From: Candidatus Brevibacterium intestinigallinarum
Lineage (GTDB): Bacteria; Actinomycetota; Actinomycetes; Actinomycetales; Brevibacteriaceae
Assembly (NCBI GenBank): GCA_019117325.1
Contig: DWZY01000130.1
Location: forward strand, 1-12,801
Direction: 5' to 3'
DNA: 12,801 nucleotides
Position numbers and translations under genes: made by a program. Below are positions 1 to 6,482 of the stretch, piece by piece. How positions within the stretch are numbered: position 1 is the stretch's first letter; every line of letters starts with the position of its first letter. The notes beneath the pieces are model-generated. The model had not been told where the DNA came from, did no database searches, and worked only from the letters and a program-made list of their open reading frames with translations.

Positions 1-607
1 CCCGGACGACGCGCGCCCGCACCTGTTCATCACGGACGGTGTCATCCACGAGCTGCGGCACGCCCTGCGGCGCATCGACCCCCGCCTCGACCGGGCGCGG
101 GCGGGCAGAGCCGCCCAGTTGCGGATCGACTCCCTCACCCGTGAGGATGCCGGCCGACAGGCCGCTCCCGAGGCCGCGGCCAGCTCCCAGCAGCCAGCCA
201 CCTCGTCCGCCGGCCGGGCTCCCACCCATCGCACGGACCCGCCCCGCCCCCACGTCCTCGACCCGGACGATGCCCACCTCGACGAGGCCGCACTGCGGCT
301 GGGCATCGACGTCCTCGTGAGCGATGACGTCCACGCGTTCGCCCCGCTGCCGGACACACTGCGCGGCTATGCACTGTGGACCGCGGACCGCTTCCTCTGC
401 GCACTGACAGACGAGCACGACCTCGACCTCGTCGCCGCCCACGCGCGGTACCGGACACGATCGGCCGACGTGACGGACGCGCTGGGGCTCGACCCCGCGC
501 CGGGGTCGGCCAGCCATCGCCTGCGCCGGTCGCGCGCCCACCGCTTCGCCACCCGGGTCGCACGCGCCCTGCGCCGCGCCCCGTCCGGCGGCCCGCACCC
601 CGGTTAG
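1..607 (+). CDS. Probable PIN-domain protein, 3' part only
   Basis: The reading frame is open from the left edge (first full codon at base 2) to a TAG at 605-607, giving about 201 residues with no start in the window. The visible N-terminal part reads ITDGVIHELRHAL, as in PIN-domain proteins after the first catalytic acid. The later stretch LGIDVLVSDDVHAFAPLP resembles the last conserved PIN strand with its acidic pair. PIN domains are Mg-dependent ribonucleases, often toxins, but larger stand-alone members also exist. A Pro/Ala/Ser-rich linker of about 35 residues lies between the two parts, and the tail is Arg-rich (many RR pairs). No antitoxin gene is visible beside it, so a toxin role is not supported. 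The family call is from pattern memory only, and the first catalytic Asp would lie outside the window. Its stop codon is also the start of the probable mshA -10 hexamer. Confidence 0.5.
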   Translation, partial: PDDARPHLFITDGVIHELRHALRRIDPRLDRARAGRAAQLRIDSLTREDAGRQAAPEAAASSQQPATSSAGRAPTHRTDPPRPHVLDPDDAHLDEAALRLGIDVLVSDDVHAFAPLPDTLRGYALWTADRFLCALTDEHDLDLVAAHARYRTRSADVTDALGLDPAPGSASHRLRRSRAHRFATRVARALRRAPSGGPHPG

Positions 608-610
608 ACT
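605..610 (+). promoter_or_regulatory. Probable -10 element of mshA (leaderless start)
   Basis: TAGACT matches the actinobacterial TANNNT -10 pattern and ends 6 bases before the GTG start of mshA at 617. Transcription would therefore begin at or next to the start codon. No Shine-Dalgarno-like sequence precedes the GTG, which fits a leaderless mRNA. The first three bases are the TAG stop of the upstream gene. No clear -35 is visible. Confidence 0.5.
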
Positions 611-616
611 CCGATC

Positions 617-1918
617 GTGCGCATCGTCCTCCTCTCCCTCCACACCTCGCCCGCGGCGCAGCCCGGCACCGGGGACGCCGGGGGCCTCAACGTCTACGTC
701 GCGCACACCGCCGCGCACCTGGTGCGCGCCGGCCACACGGTCGACATCCTCACGGCGGACCCCGCGGCGCAGCAGAACGCCGCCGTCGACCTCGACGAGG
801 GCGTCCGCCTCCACATCCTCGCCGTCGACGCGACGACGAAGGACGAGATGGGCGGGGAGGCCTCCGCGATCGCCCGGCGGATCGCCGCGGACCCGCAGCT
901 GGGACCGCTCCTGCGCGACGCGGACGTCGTGTGGGCGCACTACTGGGTGTCCGGCCTCGTCGCCTGCGAGCTGCGAGCGCTCGCCGCCGCCCCGGGCACA
1001 GACCCCACCCCGGGCACGGGCCCCGCCGCCACCCCGACCAAGGGCCCCGCCCTGGCCATGTCCTTCCACACGATCGCCCTCGTGAAGGACCGCGACCTGG
1101 GCGAGGCGCGGGAACCCGCCCTGCGCCTGGCAGCCGAGGCCCGCATCGCGCAGGAGGCCGACGTCCTCCTCGCCAACACGCCCTCGGAGGCGCACGACCT
1201 CGAGCACCTCCTCGCCGCCGACCCCGCCCGGATCCGCGTCGTCCCGCCCGGCGTCGACACCGCGACCTTCCGACCCGGCCCCGTCCAGGACGCCCGCCGG
1301 GCGATCGGCATGGAATCCGCGGACCTCCTGGTCCTGGGCGTCGGCCGCATGCAGCACGTCAAGGGCACGGACATCCTCCTCGAGGCACTCGCGGATCTCG
1401 CCGTCTCCGACCCCGTCCTCGCCCGCCGCACCCGCGTCGTCCTGCTGGGCGGGGCCTCGGGCGAAGCGGACGCGACACGGTTGCAGGAGCGAGCCCAGGC
1501 CTCGGCGGCCGGCAGCCTCCTCGAGTTCCGGGACCCGGTCCCGGCAGCGATCCTGGCGGACTGGTACCGGGCCGCAGACCTCGTCGTCGTCCCGTCCCGG
1601 TCCGAATCCTTCGGATTCGTCGCCGCCGAGGCCGTCGCCACCGGCACGCCCGTCCTCGCCTCCCGCGTGGGCGGGCTCGCACACATCGTGCGGCCCGGGG
1701 TCTCGGGCGTGCTCGTCGCGGACCGGAGCCCGCGCACGTGGGCGGACGCGATCGCCGCACTGCTGGCGGACCCCGGACTGCGGGCACAGCTGTCCGTGGG
1801 CGCGAGCGCGATGCGCGACGAACTCAGCTGGGAGACGGCGGAGGCTGGGATGCTGGAGGTGCTCACGGAACTCGCATCCGCCGGGAGACGGGGCACGACG
1901 GAGAGGAGCGGAGCATGA
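617..1918 (+). CDS. mshA: D-inositol-3-phosphate glycosyltransferase MshA
   Basis: MshA transfers GlcNAc from UDP-GlcNAc to inositol phosphate, the first committed step of mycothiol synthesis in the cytosol. The 433-residue protein opens with the MshA signature HTSPAAQPGTGDAGGLNVYV (residues 9-28). It continues with SFHTIALVKD, ANTPSEAHDL and VPPGVDTATFRPG. The GT-B C-terminal domain holds GVGRMQHVKG and the family-4 EX7E motif, at about E330 and E338 in SESFGFVAAEA. Length is normal for the family. A Gly/Pro/Thr-rich insert of about 20 residues (roughly 122-143) lies between YWVSG and the SFHT motif and looks lineage-specific. The start is GTG at 617, chosen because the signature begins immediately after it and a -10 hexamer sits 6 bases upstream. 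The stop overlaps the next gene's ATG (ATGA), so translation of the two is probably coupled. Confidence 0.93.
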   Translation: MRIVLLSLHTSPAAQPGTGDAGGLNVYVAHTAAHLVRAGHTVDILTADPAAQQNAAVDLDEGVRLHILAVDATTKDEMGGEASAIARRIAADPQLGPLLRDADVVWAHYWVSGLVACELRALAAAPGTDPTPGTGPAATPTKGPALAMSFHTIALVKDRDLGEAREPALRLAAEARIAQEADVLLANTPSEAHDLEHLLAADPARIRVVPPGVDTATFRPGPVQDARRAIGMESADLLVLGVGRMQHVKGTDILLEALADLAVSDPVLARRTRVVLLGGASGEADATRLQERAQASAAGSLLEFRDPVPAAILADWYRAADLVVVPSRSESFGFVAAEAVATGTPVLASRVGGLAHIVRPGVSGVLVADRSPRTWADAIAALLADPGLRAQLSVGASAMRDELSWETAEAGMLEVLTELASAGRRGTTERSGA

Positions 1919-2502
1919 GCGCAGGCGCAGTCATCGACCTGGTCCGCAGGTGGGCGCAGGAGAACGAGGTGGAGCTCGAGTCAGTCGACGAGGCGCAGAT
2001 CGTCGTCGTCCTGCCGGGGGAGAAGAAGCTCAAGACCAACGTCTCCATCCGGGAGACCACGCACGCGGTCGACTTCCAGGCGTTCATCGTCAGGCGGCCG
2101 GATGAGAACCGCGAGCGGTTCTTCCAGTGGCTGCTCCAGCAGAACGGCCGGCTGGGCGGGCTGTCCTTCTCCGTCGACGGCTACGACGATGTGTACCTCA
2201 ACGCCAGCCTGCCGCCGCAGGTGTTCGCGACGGACGCGGCCGAGGACGTCCTGGACTCCTACCTGGGCCGCTTCCTGGCGATCGCGGACCGCTCCTTCAA
2301 CGACCTCCTGGCCCTGGGCTTCCTCACGAGCATGAAGCGGGAGTGGGCGTGGCGGATCGCCCGGGGCGAGTCGACCCGCAACCTCGCGGCGTTCGAGCAC
2401 CTGGTCGCAGGCAGTGACAACGAGTTCATCGGGACCTTCACGGACGCGAGCTCCCACGGTGAGACGGACGCGGATGCACCGGGCGCCGGCGTGCCAGAAT
2501 GA
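1915..2502 (+). CDS. YbjN-domain protein (Rv0487-like)
   Basis: This 195-residue acidic protein fits the YbjN/Tir-chaperone-like fold found next to mshA in many actinobacteria (Rv0487 in M. tuberculosis). Segments typical of the group include LPGEKKLKTNVSI (residues about 38-50), FFQWLLQQNGRLGG, and the C-terminal half SYLGRFLAIADRSFNDLLALGF. There is no signal peptide or membrane segment, so it is probably cytosolic. The biochemical role of this family in actinobacteria is not known to me; position alone ties it to mshA and gpmA. The ATG at 1915 overlaps the mshA stop by four bases and has a good AGAGGAG at 1902-1908, so it is the clear start although the frame is open far upstream. The last 12 or so residues (GETDADAPGAGVPE) look disordered. 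Confidence 0.82.
   Translation: MSAGAVIDLVRRWAQENEVELESVDEAQIVVVLPGEKKLKTNVSIRETTHAVDFQAFIVRRPDENRERFFQWLLQQNGRLGGLSFSVDGYDDVYLNASLPPQVFATDAAEDVLDSYLGRFLAIADRSFNDLLALGFLTSMKREWAWRIARGESTRNLAAFEHLVAGSDNEFIGTFTDASSHGETDADAPGAGVPE
2495..2500 (+). promoter_or_regulatory. Possible internal -10 element before gpmA
   Basis: CAGAAT ends 6 bases before the gpmA ATG at 2507, the same spacing as the hexamers before mshA, senX3 and ispD. No Shine-Dalgarno sequence precedes this ATG. An own leaderless promoter is one explanation; reinitiation after the YbjN stop at 2500-2502, four bases upstream, is the other. The first base departs from TANNNT, so this is weak. Confidence 0.3.
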
Positions 2503-2506
2503 GCGC

Positions 2507-3250
2507 ATGACGTACAACCTCGTGCTGCTCCGCCACGGCGAGAGCGAGTGGAACCAGAAGAACCTCTTCACCGGGTGGGTCGACGTCCCGCTCACGGACA
2601 AGGGCCGGGAGGAGGGCATCCGCGCCGGTGAGCTGCTGCGCGAGCACGACCTGCTCCCGGACGTGCTGCACACCTCGCTGCTCAAGCGCGCGATCCTCAC
2701 CGCGCAGATCACGCTCGAGTCCGCTGATCGCTCCTGGATCCCCACGACCCGGTCGTGGCGCCTGAACGAGCGCCACTACGGCGCGCTGCAGGGGAAGAAC
2801 AAGAAGGAGATCCGCGACGAGTACGGCGAGGATCAGTTCATGGAGTGGCGCCGCTCGTTCAGTACGCCGCCCCCGCCGCTGGACGACGCCTCCGAGTGGT
2901 CGCAGGTCCGCGAGGAGCGCTACGCCAACCTGGGGGACGCGCTGCCGCGCACCGAGTGCCTCTCCGACGTCATCGTCCGCCTGCTGCCGTACTGGTACGA
3001 CGCGATCGTCCCGGACCTGCAGCGCGGGCGCACGGTGCTGGTCGCCGCGCACGGCAACTCCCTGCGCGCCCTCATCAAGCACCTCGAGGGGATCTCCGAT
3101 GAGGAGATCACGGGCCTGAACGTCCCCACCGGCATCCCGCTGCACTACGAGCTGGACGAGTCCTTCCGGCCCGTGGGCGGCGCCGGCCGGTACCTCGATC
3201 CCGAGGCCGCGGACGCCGCGATCGGCGCGGTCGCCGACCAGGGTCGCTGA
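2507..3250 (+). CDS. gpmA: 2,3-bisphosphoglycerate-dependent phosphoglycerate mutase
   Basis: GpmA interconverts 3- and 2-phosphoglycerate in glycolysis and gluconeogenesis. The 247-residue protein has the histidine-phosphatase signature LLRHGESEWN with the phospho-accepting His at residue 10, and phosphate-binding Arg in SLLKRA (R61). The dPGM block LNERHYGALQG carries the acid residue E88, followed by WRRSFSTPPPPL and LPRTECLSD. The second catalytic His is H182 in AAHGNSLRAL. Length and motifs are typical of the cofactor-dependent class. The start is ATG at 2507; the frame is open further upstream (possible ATG at 2414), but family alignment begins exactly at MTYNLVLLRHG. It lies four bases after the YbjN stop, so it is likely cotranscribed with mshA. 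Gene order matches M. tuberculosis gpm1 (Rv0489). Confidence 0.95.
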   Translation: MTYNLVLLRHGESEWNQKNLFTGWVDVPLTDKGREEGIRAGELLREHDLLPDVLHTSLLKRAILTAQITLESADRSWIPTTRSWRLNERHYGALQGKNKKEIRDEYGEDQFMEWRRSFSTPPPPLDDASEWSQVREERYANLGDALPRTECLSDVIVRLLPYWYDAIVPDLQRGRTVLVAAHGNSLRALIKHLEGISDEEITGLNVPTGIPLHYELDESFRPVGGAGRYLDPEAADAAIGAVADQGR

Positions 3251-3259
3251 GTCTCCACC

Positions 3260-3308
3260 AACGACTGAGGCCCGCTCCCGGAATATCCGGGGGCGGGCCT
3301 CAGTCGTT
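3260..3308. terminator. Long hairpin terminator between convergent gpmA and phoU
   Basis: A 22-bp stem (arms 3260-3281 and 3287-3308) with one G-T wobble and a 5-base loop AATAT begins 10 bases after the gpmA stop. It lies between gpmA and phoU, which converge, and would work for both strands. There is no U-tract beyond TTCG, as is common for high-GC actinobacteria. Confidence 0.82.
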
Positions 3309-3347
3309 CGCTGGGCCGGTCGCGAGAGTGTGCTCCGCGCGGCCGAG

Positions 3348-3376
3348 CCGGCTCAGTCAGTCGATCCGGCTCAGTC
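3348..3376. repeat. 11-bp direct repeat around the phoU stop
   Basis: CCGGCTCAGTC occurs at 3348-3358 and 3366-3376, an 18-bp period. The second copy contains the phoU stop (TCA on the + strand at 3371-3373). The first therefore supplies another in-frame stop downstream. It probably arose by local slippage. Confidence 0.6.
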
Positions 3377-4030
3377 CGTGCCGGGGATGAGCTCCGACGT
3401 CCACGAGCCGGTCAGCAGGTACTCGATGCGCTGCGCGATCGACACCGCGTGGTCGCCGAACCGCTCGAGGTAGCGGGAGAGCAGGGTGACGTCCGCGACC
3501 TGCGACGGGCTGAGGTTCGAGCCGGCGATCTTCGTGAAGACGGCCAGGTGCAGGGTGTCGAGCGTCTCGTCCAGGTCGTCGATCGTGGGGACCGCGTCCA
3601 GGCCGGGCTCGGAGACGAGCTCCTGGATCGCGTGCGCGATGCGCACGGCGGCCGTCGTCATGTCCTTGAGGATCTGGCGGAAGTCGTCGGGCACGGCGGA
3701 CTCCGGGAACCGGATCCGCACCTGCTGGGACACGTGGCGGGCCAGGTCGCCCATCCGCTCGATCGAGGCGCTCATGCGCAGGGTCGCGATGACGACGCGC
3801 AGGTCGCGGGCGACGGGGGCCTGGAGGGCGAGGATCTCTGCTGCGGACTTGTCGAGCTCCAGCTGGAGGCGGTCGATCTCCACGTCAGCCGCGATGACCT
3901 CTTCGGCCAGCTCGAGGTTGTTGGTCCGCAGTGCCTCCTTGGACTTCTCCATCGCGACGCTGACCTTCTGCGTCATCTCGACGAGCATGTCGGCCAGTGA
4001 GTCGAGTTCGTTCTGGAAGACTTCGCGCAT
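3371..4030 (-). CDS. phoU: Phosphate transport/signalling regulator PhoU
   Basis: PhoU is a cytosolic helical protein that links the Pst phosphate transporter to the phosphate-sensing histidine kinase and keeps the system off when phosphate is plentiful. The 219-residue product has the two-fold repeat of three-helix bundles. Each repeat carries the metal-binding-type motif: SIERMGDLARHV in the first half and YLERFGDHAVSIAQRI in the second. The N-terminus MREVFQNELDSL is typical. Start ATG at 4030-4028 has AAAGGA about 10 bases upstream. It is divergent from senX3-regX3 with 172 bp between, an arrangement that matches phoU / phoR-phoP in Streptomyces. No pst genes are in the window. Confidence 0.95.
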   Translation of the reverse strand: MREVFQNELDSLADMLVEMTQKVSVAMEKSKEALRTNNLELAEEVIAADVEIDRLQLELDKSAAEILALQAPVARDLRVVIATLRMSASIERMGDLARHVSQQVRIRFPESAVPDDFRQILKDMTTAAVRIAHAIQELVSEPGLDAVPTIDDLDETLDTLHLAVFTKIAGSNLSPSQVADVTLLSRYLERFGDHAVSIAQRIEYLLTGSWTSELIPGTD

Positions 4031-4102
4031 TCTGGGGTGATCCTTTCCGCATGGTCATCGCGCCGGGTGGGCACAGATCCACGTGCCACCATCGCACCGG
4101 TG

Positions 4103-4131
4103 CGTGAACGGCGGCTGGCCCGACGGTGAAC
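4103..4131 (-). promoter_or_regulatory. PHO-box-like direct repeats between phoU and senX3
   Basis: On the - strand, GTTCACC (4131-4125) and GTTCACG (4109-4103) are exactly 22 bp apart, i.e. two 11-bp units. The middle unit is degenerate (GGCCAGC at 4120-4114, 4 of 7 matching). Streptomyces PhoP sites are built of 11-bp GTTCACC-type direct repeats and occur in the phoU-phoR intergenic region, so this is a good candidate for RegX3 autoregulation. Its right end overlaps a 12-bp palindrome, CGCACCGGTGCG at 4093-4104. Confidence 0.5.
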
Positions 4132-4141
4132 CTTGGGGCAC

Positions 4142-4147
4142 ATCCTA
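4142..4147 (-). promoter_or_regulatory. Possible phoU -10 element
   Basis: On the - strand TAGGAT (4147 to 4142) fits TANNNT and would start transcription near 4135, giving a leader of about 105 bases for phoU. The PHO-box-like repeats would then lie just downstream of the start site, which would suggest repression rather than activation of this promoter. No good -35 is visible and an alternative promoter nearer phoU is possible. Confidence 0.3.
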
Positions 4148-4190
4148 TCCGGGAGGGCCAGATCCGCCGTCCGGGTGGTCTCGGGCGGAC

Positions 4191-4196
4191 TAGGCT
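4191..4196 (+). promoter_or_regulatory. Probable -10 element of senX3-regX3 (leaderless start)
   Basis: TAGGCT ends 6 bases before the GTG at 4203, so transcription should start at or beside the start codon. GGAGGC lies between them, but it is too close to the GTG to be a normal Shine-Dalgarno site. The PHO-box-like repeats sit about 72-100 bases upstream of this start. Confidence 0.48.
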
Positions 4197-4202
4197 GGAG
4201 GC

Positions 4203-5579
4203 GTGGATCTGCTCATCGTCGCCGTGCTCACGGGAACCGTGGGACTGGGGCTCGGGATCGCCGGGATCCTGGCGTTCCGCTATTCCGAGCGCAGTCGCAG
4301 CGCCGCCGACCTGCACTCGGACAACGAGCTGCCGGACGGCATCGCCGAGGTTCTCGCCGTGCTCCCCAGTGCCGCGATCGTCGTCGACGCCGGCGACGAC
4401 GTCGTCAAGGCTTCGCCCGCCGCCTACACCTTCGGACTGGTGCGCGGGCACTCGCTCGTCGTCGAGCGTCTCCTCGAGGTCGTCTCGCGGGTCCGCTCCC
4501 GCGGCCTCATCGAGGAGATCGACCTCGAGCACACGGTGGGCTCCGCCGCCTCGCCCCGCTACCTCCACGCGCGCGTCGCCGCACTGGGGCCCGCCTTCGT
4601 CCTGGTGCTGTGCGATGACCAGACGGAGTCGCGCCGCGTCGACGCGGTGAGGCGCGACTTCATCGCGAACGTCTCCCACGAGCTCAAGACGCCCATCGGC
4701 GCGATGTCGCTGCTGGCCGAGGCCGTCACGGACTTCGCAGACGACCCCGAGGCCGTCGCCCGGTTCGGCGGTCGCATGCAGAAGGAGTCCACCCGGCTCA
4801 CCCAGCTGGTCACGGAGATCATCGATCTGTCCCGGGTCCAGGACCACGAGATCCCGGCCGCGCCCGAGAAGGTCCACGTCGCACGAGTCGTGGAGGAGGC
4901 GGTCGATCGCGCCCGGACGGTGGCGGACGGGAAGAACATCGAGCTGTCCGTCCTGCACGGCGGCGACTGGCACATCGAGGGCAGCTACGAGCTGCTGGTG
5001 AACGCCGTGCGCAACCTCATCGACAACGCGATCCACTACTCGAACGAGGGAACCCGCGTGGGCGTGGGCGCCAAGCTCGAGGACGAGCGGGTGGCGATCG
5101 CCGTGACGGACCAGGGGATCGGACTGAGCGCGGAGGACACCCAGCGCGTCTTCGAGCGCTTCTACCGCGTCGACCCGGCGCGCTCCCGGATCACCGGTGG
5201 GACAGGCCTGGGCCTCAGCATCGTCAAGCACATCGTCGCGACGCACGGCGGCGACGTCCGCGTGTGGTCGCGGCTGGGGCAGGGGTCGACGTTCACGATC
5301 CTGCTGCCGCAGGCGCACACCGACGACTTCTCGCGGGGTCTCGCCGAGGCGGCCCGGCAGGGGATCCTGCTCGATCAGGCGGAGGAGGGCCCGGAGCTCA
5401 CCGGGGCGGCGCTGGACGAGTCAGCGCAGGACGAGTCAGCGCAGGACGAGCTGGTCCCGGACGAATCGGCTGACGAAGCGGCAGGATCTGCTGTGCCGAC
5501 ATCGACAGACATGGACGAGAGGCGGCCGGTCCCGGAAGATGGTCCGGACGGCCCCGCAACAGGAAGAGGAGCACCGTGA
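4203..5579 (+). CDS. senX3: Sensor histidine kinase SenX3 (PhoR-type)
   Basis: Membrane histidine kinase that phosphorylates RegX3 in the phosphate-starvation response. The 458-residue protein has one hydrophobic N-terminal segment (residues about 3-25) and a PAS-like region (about 45-150). The H-box FIANVSHELKTP has the phospho-accepting H159. The ATPase domain has the N-box NLIDNAIHYS (N271-N275), DQGIGL (D303), the F-box ERFYRVD, and the G2 box GGTGLGLS (332-339). The kinase core ends at about residue 370; the remaining 88 residues are acidic and low-complexity, with a DESAQ repeat, longer than in SenX3 of M. tuberculosis (about 410 residues in total, from memory). GTG at 4203 is preferred because it precedes the membrane segment and has a -10 hexamer upstream. 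The stop overlaps the regX3 start (GTGA). Confidence 0.93.
   Translation: MDLLIVAVLTGTVGLGLGIAGILAFRYSERSRSAADLHSDNELPDGIAEVLAVLPSAAIVVDAGDDVVKASPAAYTFGLVRGHSLVVERLLEVVSRVRSRGLIEEIDLEHTVGSAASPRYLHARVAALGPAFVLVLCDDQTESRRVDAVRRDFIANVSHELKTPIGAMSLLAEAVTDFADDPEAVARFGGRMQKESTRLTQLVTEIIDLSRVQDHEIPAAPEKVHVARVVEEAVDRARTVADGKNIELSVLHGGDWHIEGSYELLVNAVRNLIDNAIHYSNEGTRVGVGAKLEDERVAIAVTDQGIGLSAEDTQRVFERFYRVDPARSRITGGTGLGLSIVKHIVATHGGDVRVWSRLGQGSTFTILLPQAHTDDFSRGLAEAARQGILLDQAEEGPELTGAALDESAQDESAQDELVPDESADEAAGSAVPTSTDMDERRPVPEDGPDGPATGRGAP
5415..5450 (+). repeat. 15-bp in-frame tandem repeat in the senX3 tail
   Basis: GACGAGTCAGCGCAG is present twice in tandem (5415-5429, 5430-5444), followed by a partial copy (5445-5450). 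It encodes DESAQ-DESAQ-DE in the acidic C-terminal tail. The length is a multiple of three, so copy-number change would keep the frame. Confidence 0.85.
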
Positions 5580-6256
5580 CGCGCATTCTGCTTGTCGAAG
5601 ACGAGGAATCGTTCTCCGACCCGCTGTCGTACCTGCTGGAGAAGGAGGGGTACGACGTGACAGTCGCGGCGGACGGCCGGGACGCGCTCGCGGAGTTCGA
5701 CCGCACGGGCGCAGATCTGGTGCTGCTCGACCTCATGCTGCCCGGTGCCTCGGGAACCGAGGTGTGCCGGCAGCTGCGCACGAAGTCCACGGTCCCGATC
5801 ATCATGCTGACGGCCAAGGACTCGGAGATCGACAAGGTCGTGGGGCTCGAGCTGGGCGCGGACGACTACGTCACGAAGCCGTACTCGTCGCGCGAGCTGC
5901 TGGCGCGCGTCCGCGCTGTCCTGCGGCGCAACACGGAGCCGGGTGACCTCATGGACTCGGTCATCGAGGCCGGGGGCGTCCGCATCGACGTCGATCGGCA
6001 CGTGGCCTCGGTCCGCGGCGAGGAGGTGGCCCTGCCGCTCAAGGAGTTCGAGCTGCTGGAGATGCTCGTGCGCAACGCGGGCCGCGTCATGACCCGCGGC
6101 CAGCTCATCGATCGGATCTGGGGACAGGACTACGTGGGCGACACGAAGACCCTGGACGTCCACATCAAGCGGCTGCGGGCCAAGGTGGAGCTGGAGCCAT
6201 CCTCGCCGCAACTGCTCGTGACAGTGCGCGGCCTGGGCTACAAGTTCGAAGCCTGA
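5576..6256 (+). CDS. regX3: Response regulator RegX3 (PhoP-type, OmpR family)
   Basis: DNA-binding response regulator partnered with SenX3, controlling phosphate-starvation genes. The 226-residue protein has a receiver domain (1-115) with the acidic pocket E8-D9, phospho-acceptor D52 in LLDLMLPG, T79, Y98 and K101. A winged-helix domain (about 130-226) ends in the typical LDVHIKRLRAKVE and VTVRGLGYKFEA. All expected residues are present. The GTG at 5576 overlaps the senX3 stop and is preceded by the strong purine-rich AGGAAGAGGA at 5561-5570. The two are thus translationally coupled, and RegX3 also has its own good ribosome site. A hairpin follows within 10 bases. Confidence 0.96.
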   Translation: MTRILLVEDEESFSDPLSYLLEKEGYDVTVAADGRDALAEFDRTGADLVLLDLMLPGASGTEVCRQLRTKSTVPIIMLTAKDSEIDKVVGLELGADDYVTKPYSSRELLARVRAVLRRNTEPGDLMDSVIEAGGVRIDVDRHVASVRGEEVALPLKEFELLEMLVRNAGRVMTRGQLIDRIWGQDYVGDTKTLDVHIKRLRAKVELEPSSPQLLVTVRGLGYKFEA

Positions 6257-6264
6257 GGGCGTAC

Positions 6265-6298
6265 AGGGGGCGCTGCGGGGATCACTCGCGGCGCCCCT
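6265..6298 (+). terminator. Probable terminator of senX3-regX3
   Basis: GC-rich hairpin with arms 6265-6277 and 6287-6298: about 12 pairs, one bulged G and one G-T wobble, loop of 9 bases. It starts 8 bases after the regX3 stop. There is no U-tract. Confidence 0.6.
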
Positions 6299-6357
6299 CG
6301 GCGTCTCCTGTGCGGACCTGTTTCGTGGAGCCTCCCGCACCCACTGCCAGAAACGAC

Positions 6358-6397
6358 TATCGCGTTCTACGACGAAGCTTCGTCGTAGAACGCGATA
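6358..6397. repeat. Perfect 40-bp palindrome in the regX3-lpqE gap
   Basis: The left half, TATCGCGTTCTACGACGAAG (6358-6377), is followed directly by its exact reverse complement (6378-6397), centred on AAGCTT with no spacer. It is 50% GC against a clearly GC-richer neighbourhood. A second inverted pair, CCTGTTTC (6317-6324) and GAAACAGG (6405-6412), flanks it. It lies in the 226-bp gap between two converging genes. It could be an extra bidirectional terminator, a dispersed palindromic element or a protein-binding site. The absence of a loop and the perfection over 40 bp are unusual for a plain terminator. Confidence 0.9.
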
Positions 6398-6420
6398 AAC
6401 GTGTGAAACAGGGTTCAGCT

Positions 6421-6442
6421 GGGCCGTAGGGCCGTAGGGCCG
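6421..6442. repeat. Short tandem repeat GGGCCGTA
   Basis: GGGCCGTA occurs twice (6421-6428, 6429-6436) followed by GGGCCG. It lies in the non-coding gap between regX3 and the lipoprotein gene. Probably slippage; no function suggested. Confidence 0.6.
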
Positions 6443-6482
6443 GTGGGCTGAGGGGTTCGGTCAGCCTGTTCGACCCCGAGGG

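Noticed and set aside
376..1914. Long open frame on the + strand upstream of and continuous with the YbjN gene
   Set aside because: It runs through mshA in another frame and is extremely Arg/Pro-rich, the usual GC-rich shadow. Only the part from ATG 1915 resembles a real protein.
3885..5318. 477-codon open frame on the - strand across phoU and senX3
   Set aside because: It spans the phoU-senX3 regulatory gap and lies antisense to a well-supported histidine kinase.
5415..5450. Tandem repeat in senX3 as a CRISPR or mobile-element trace
   Set aside because: Only two and a half 15-bp units, in frame and coding; simple slippage explains it.
6446..6466. Small hairpin GGCTGA/TCAGCC as terminator of the lipoprotein gene
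   Set aside because: Only six pairs with a 9-base loop and no U-tract; the nearby 40-bp palindrome is a much stronger structure.
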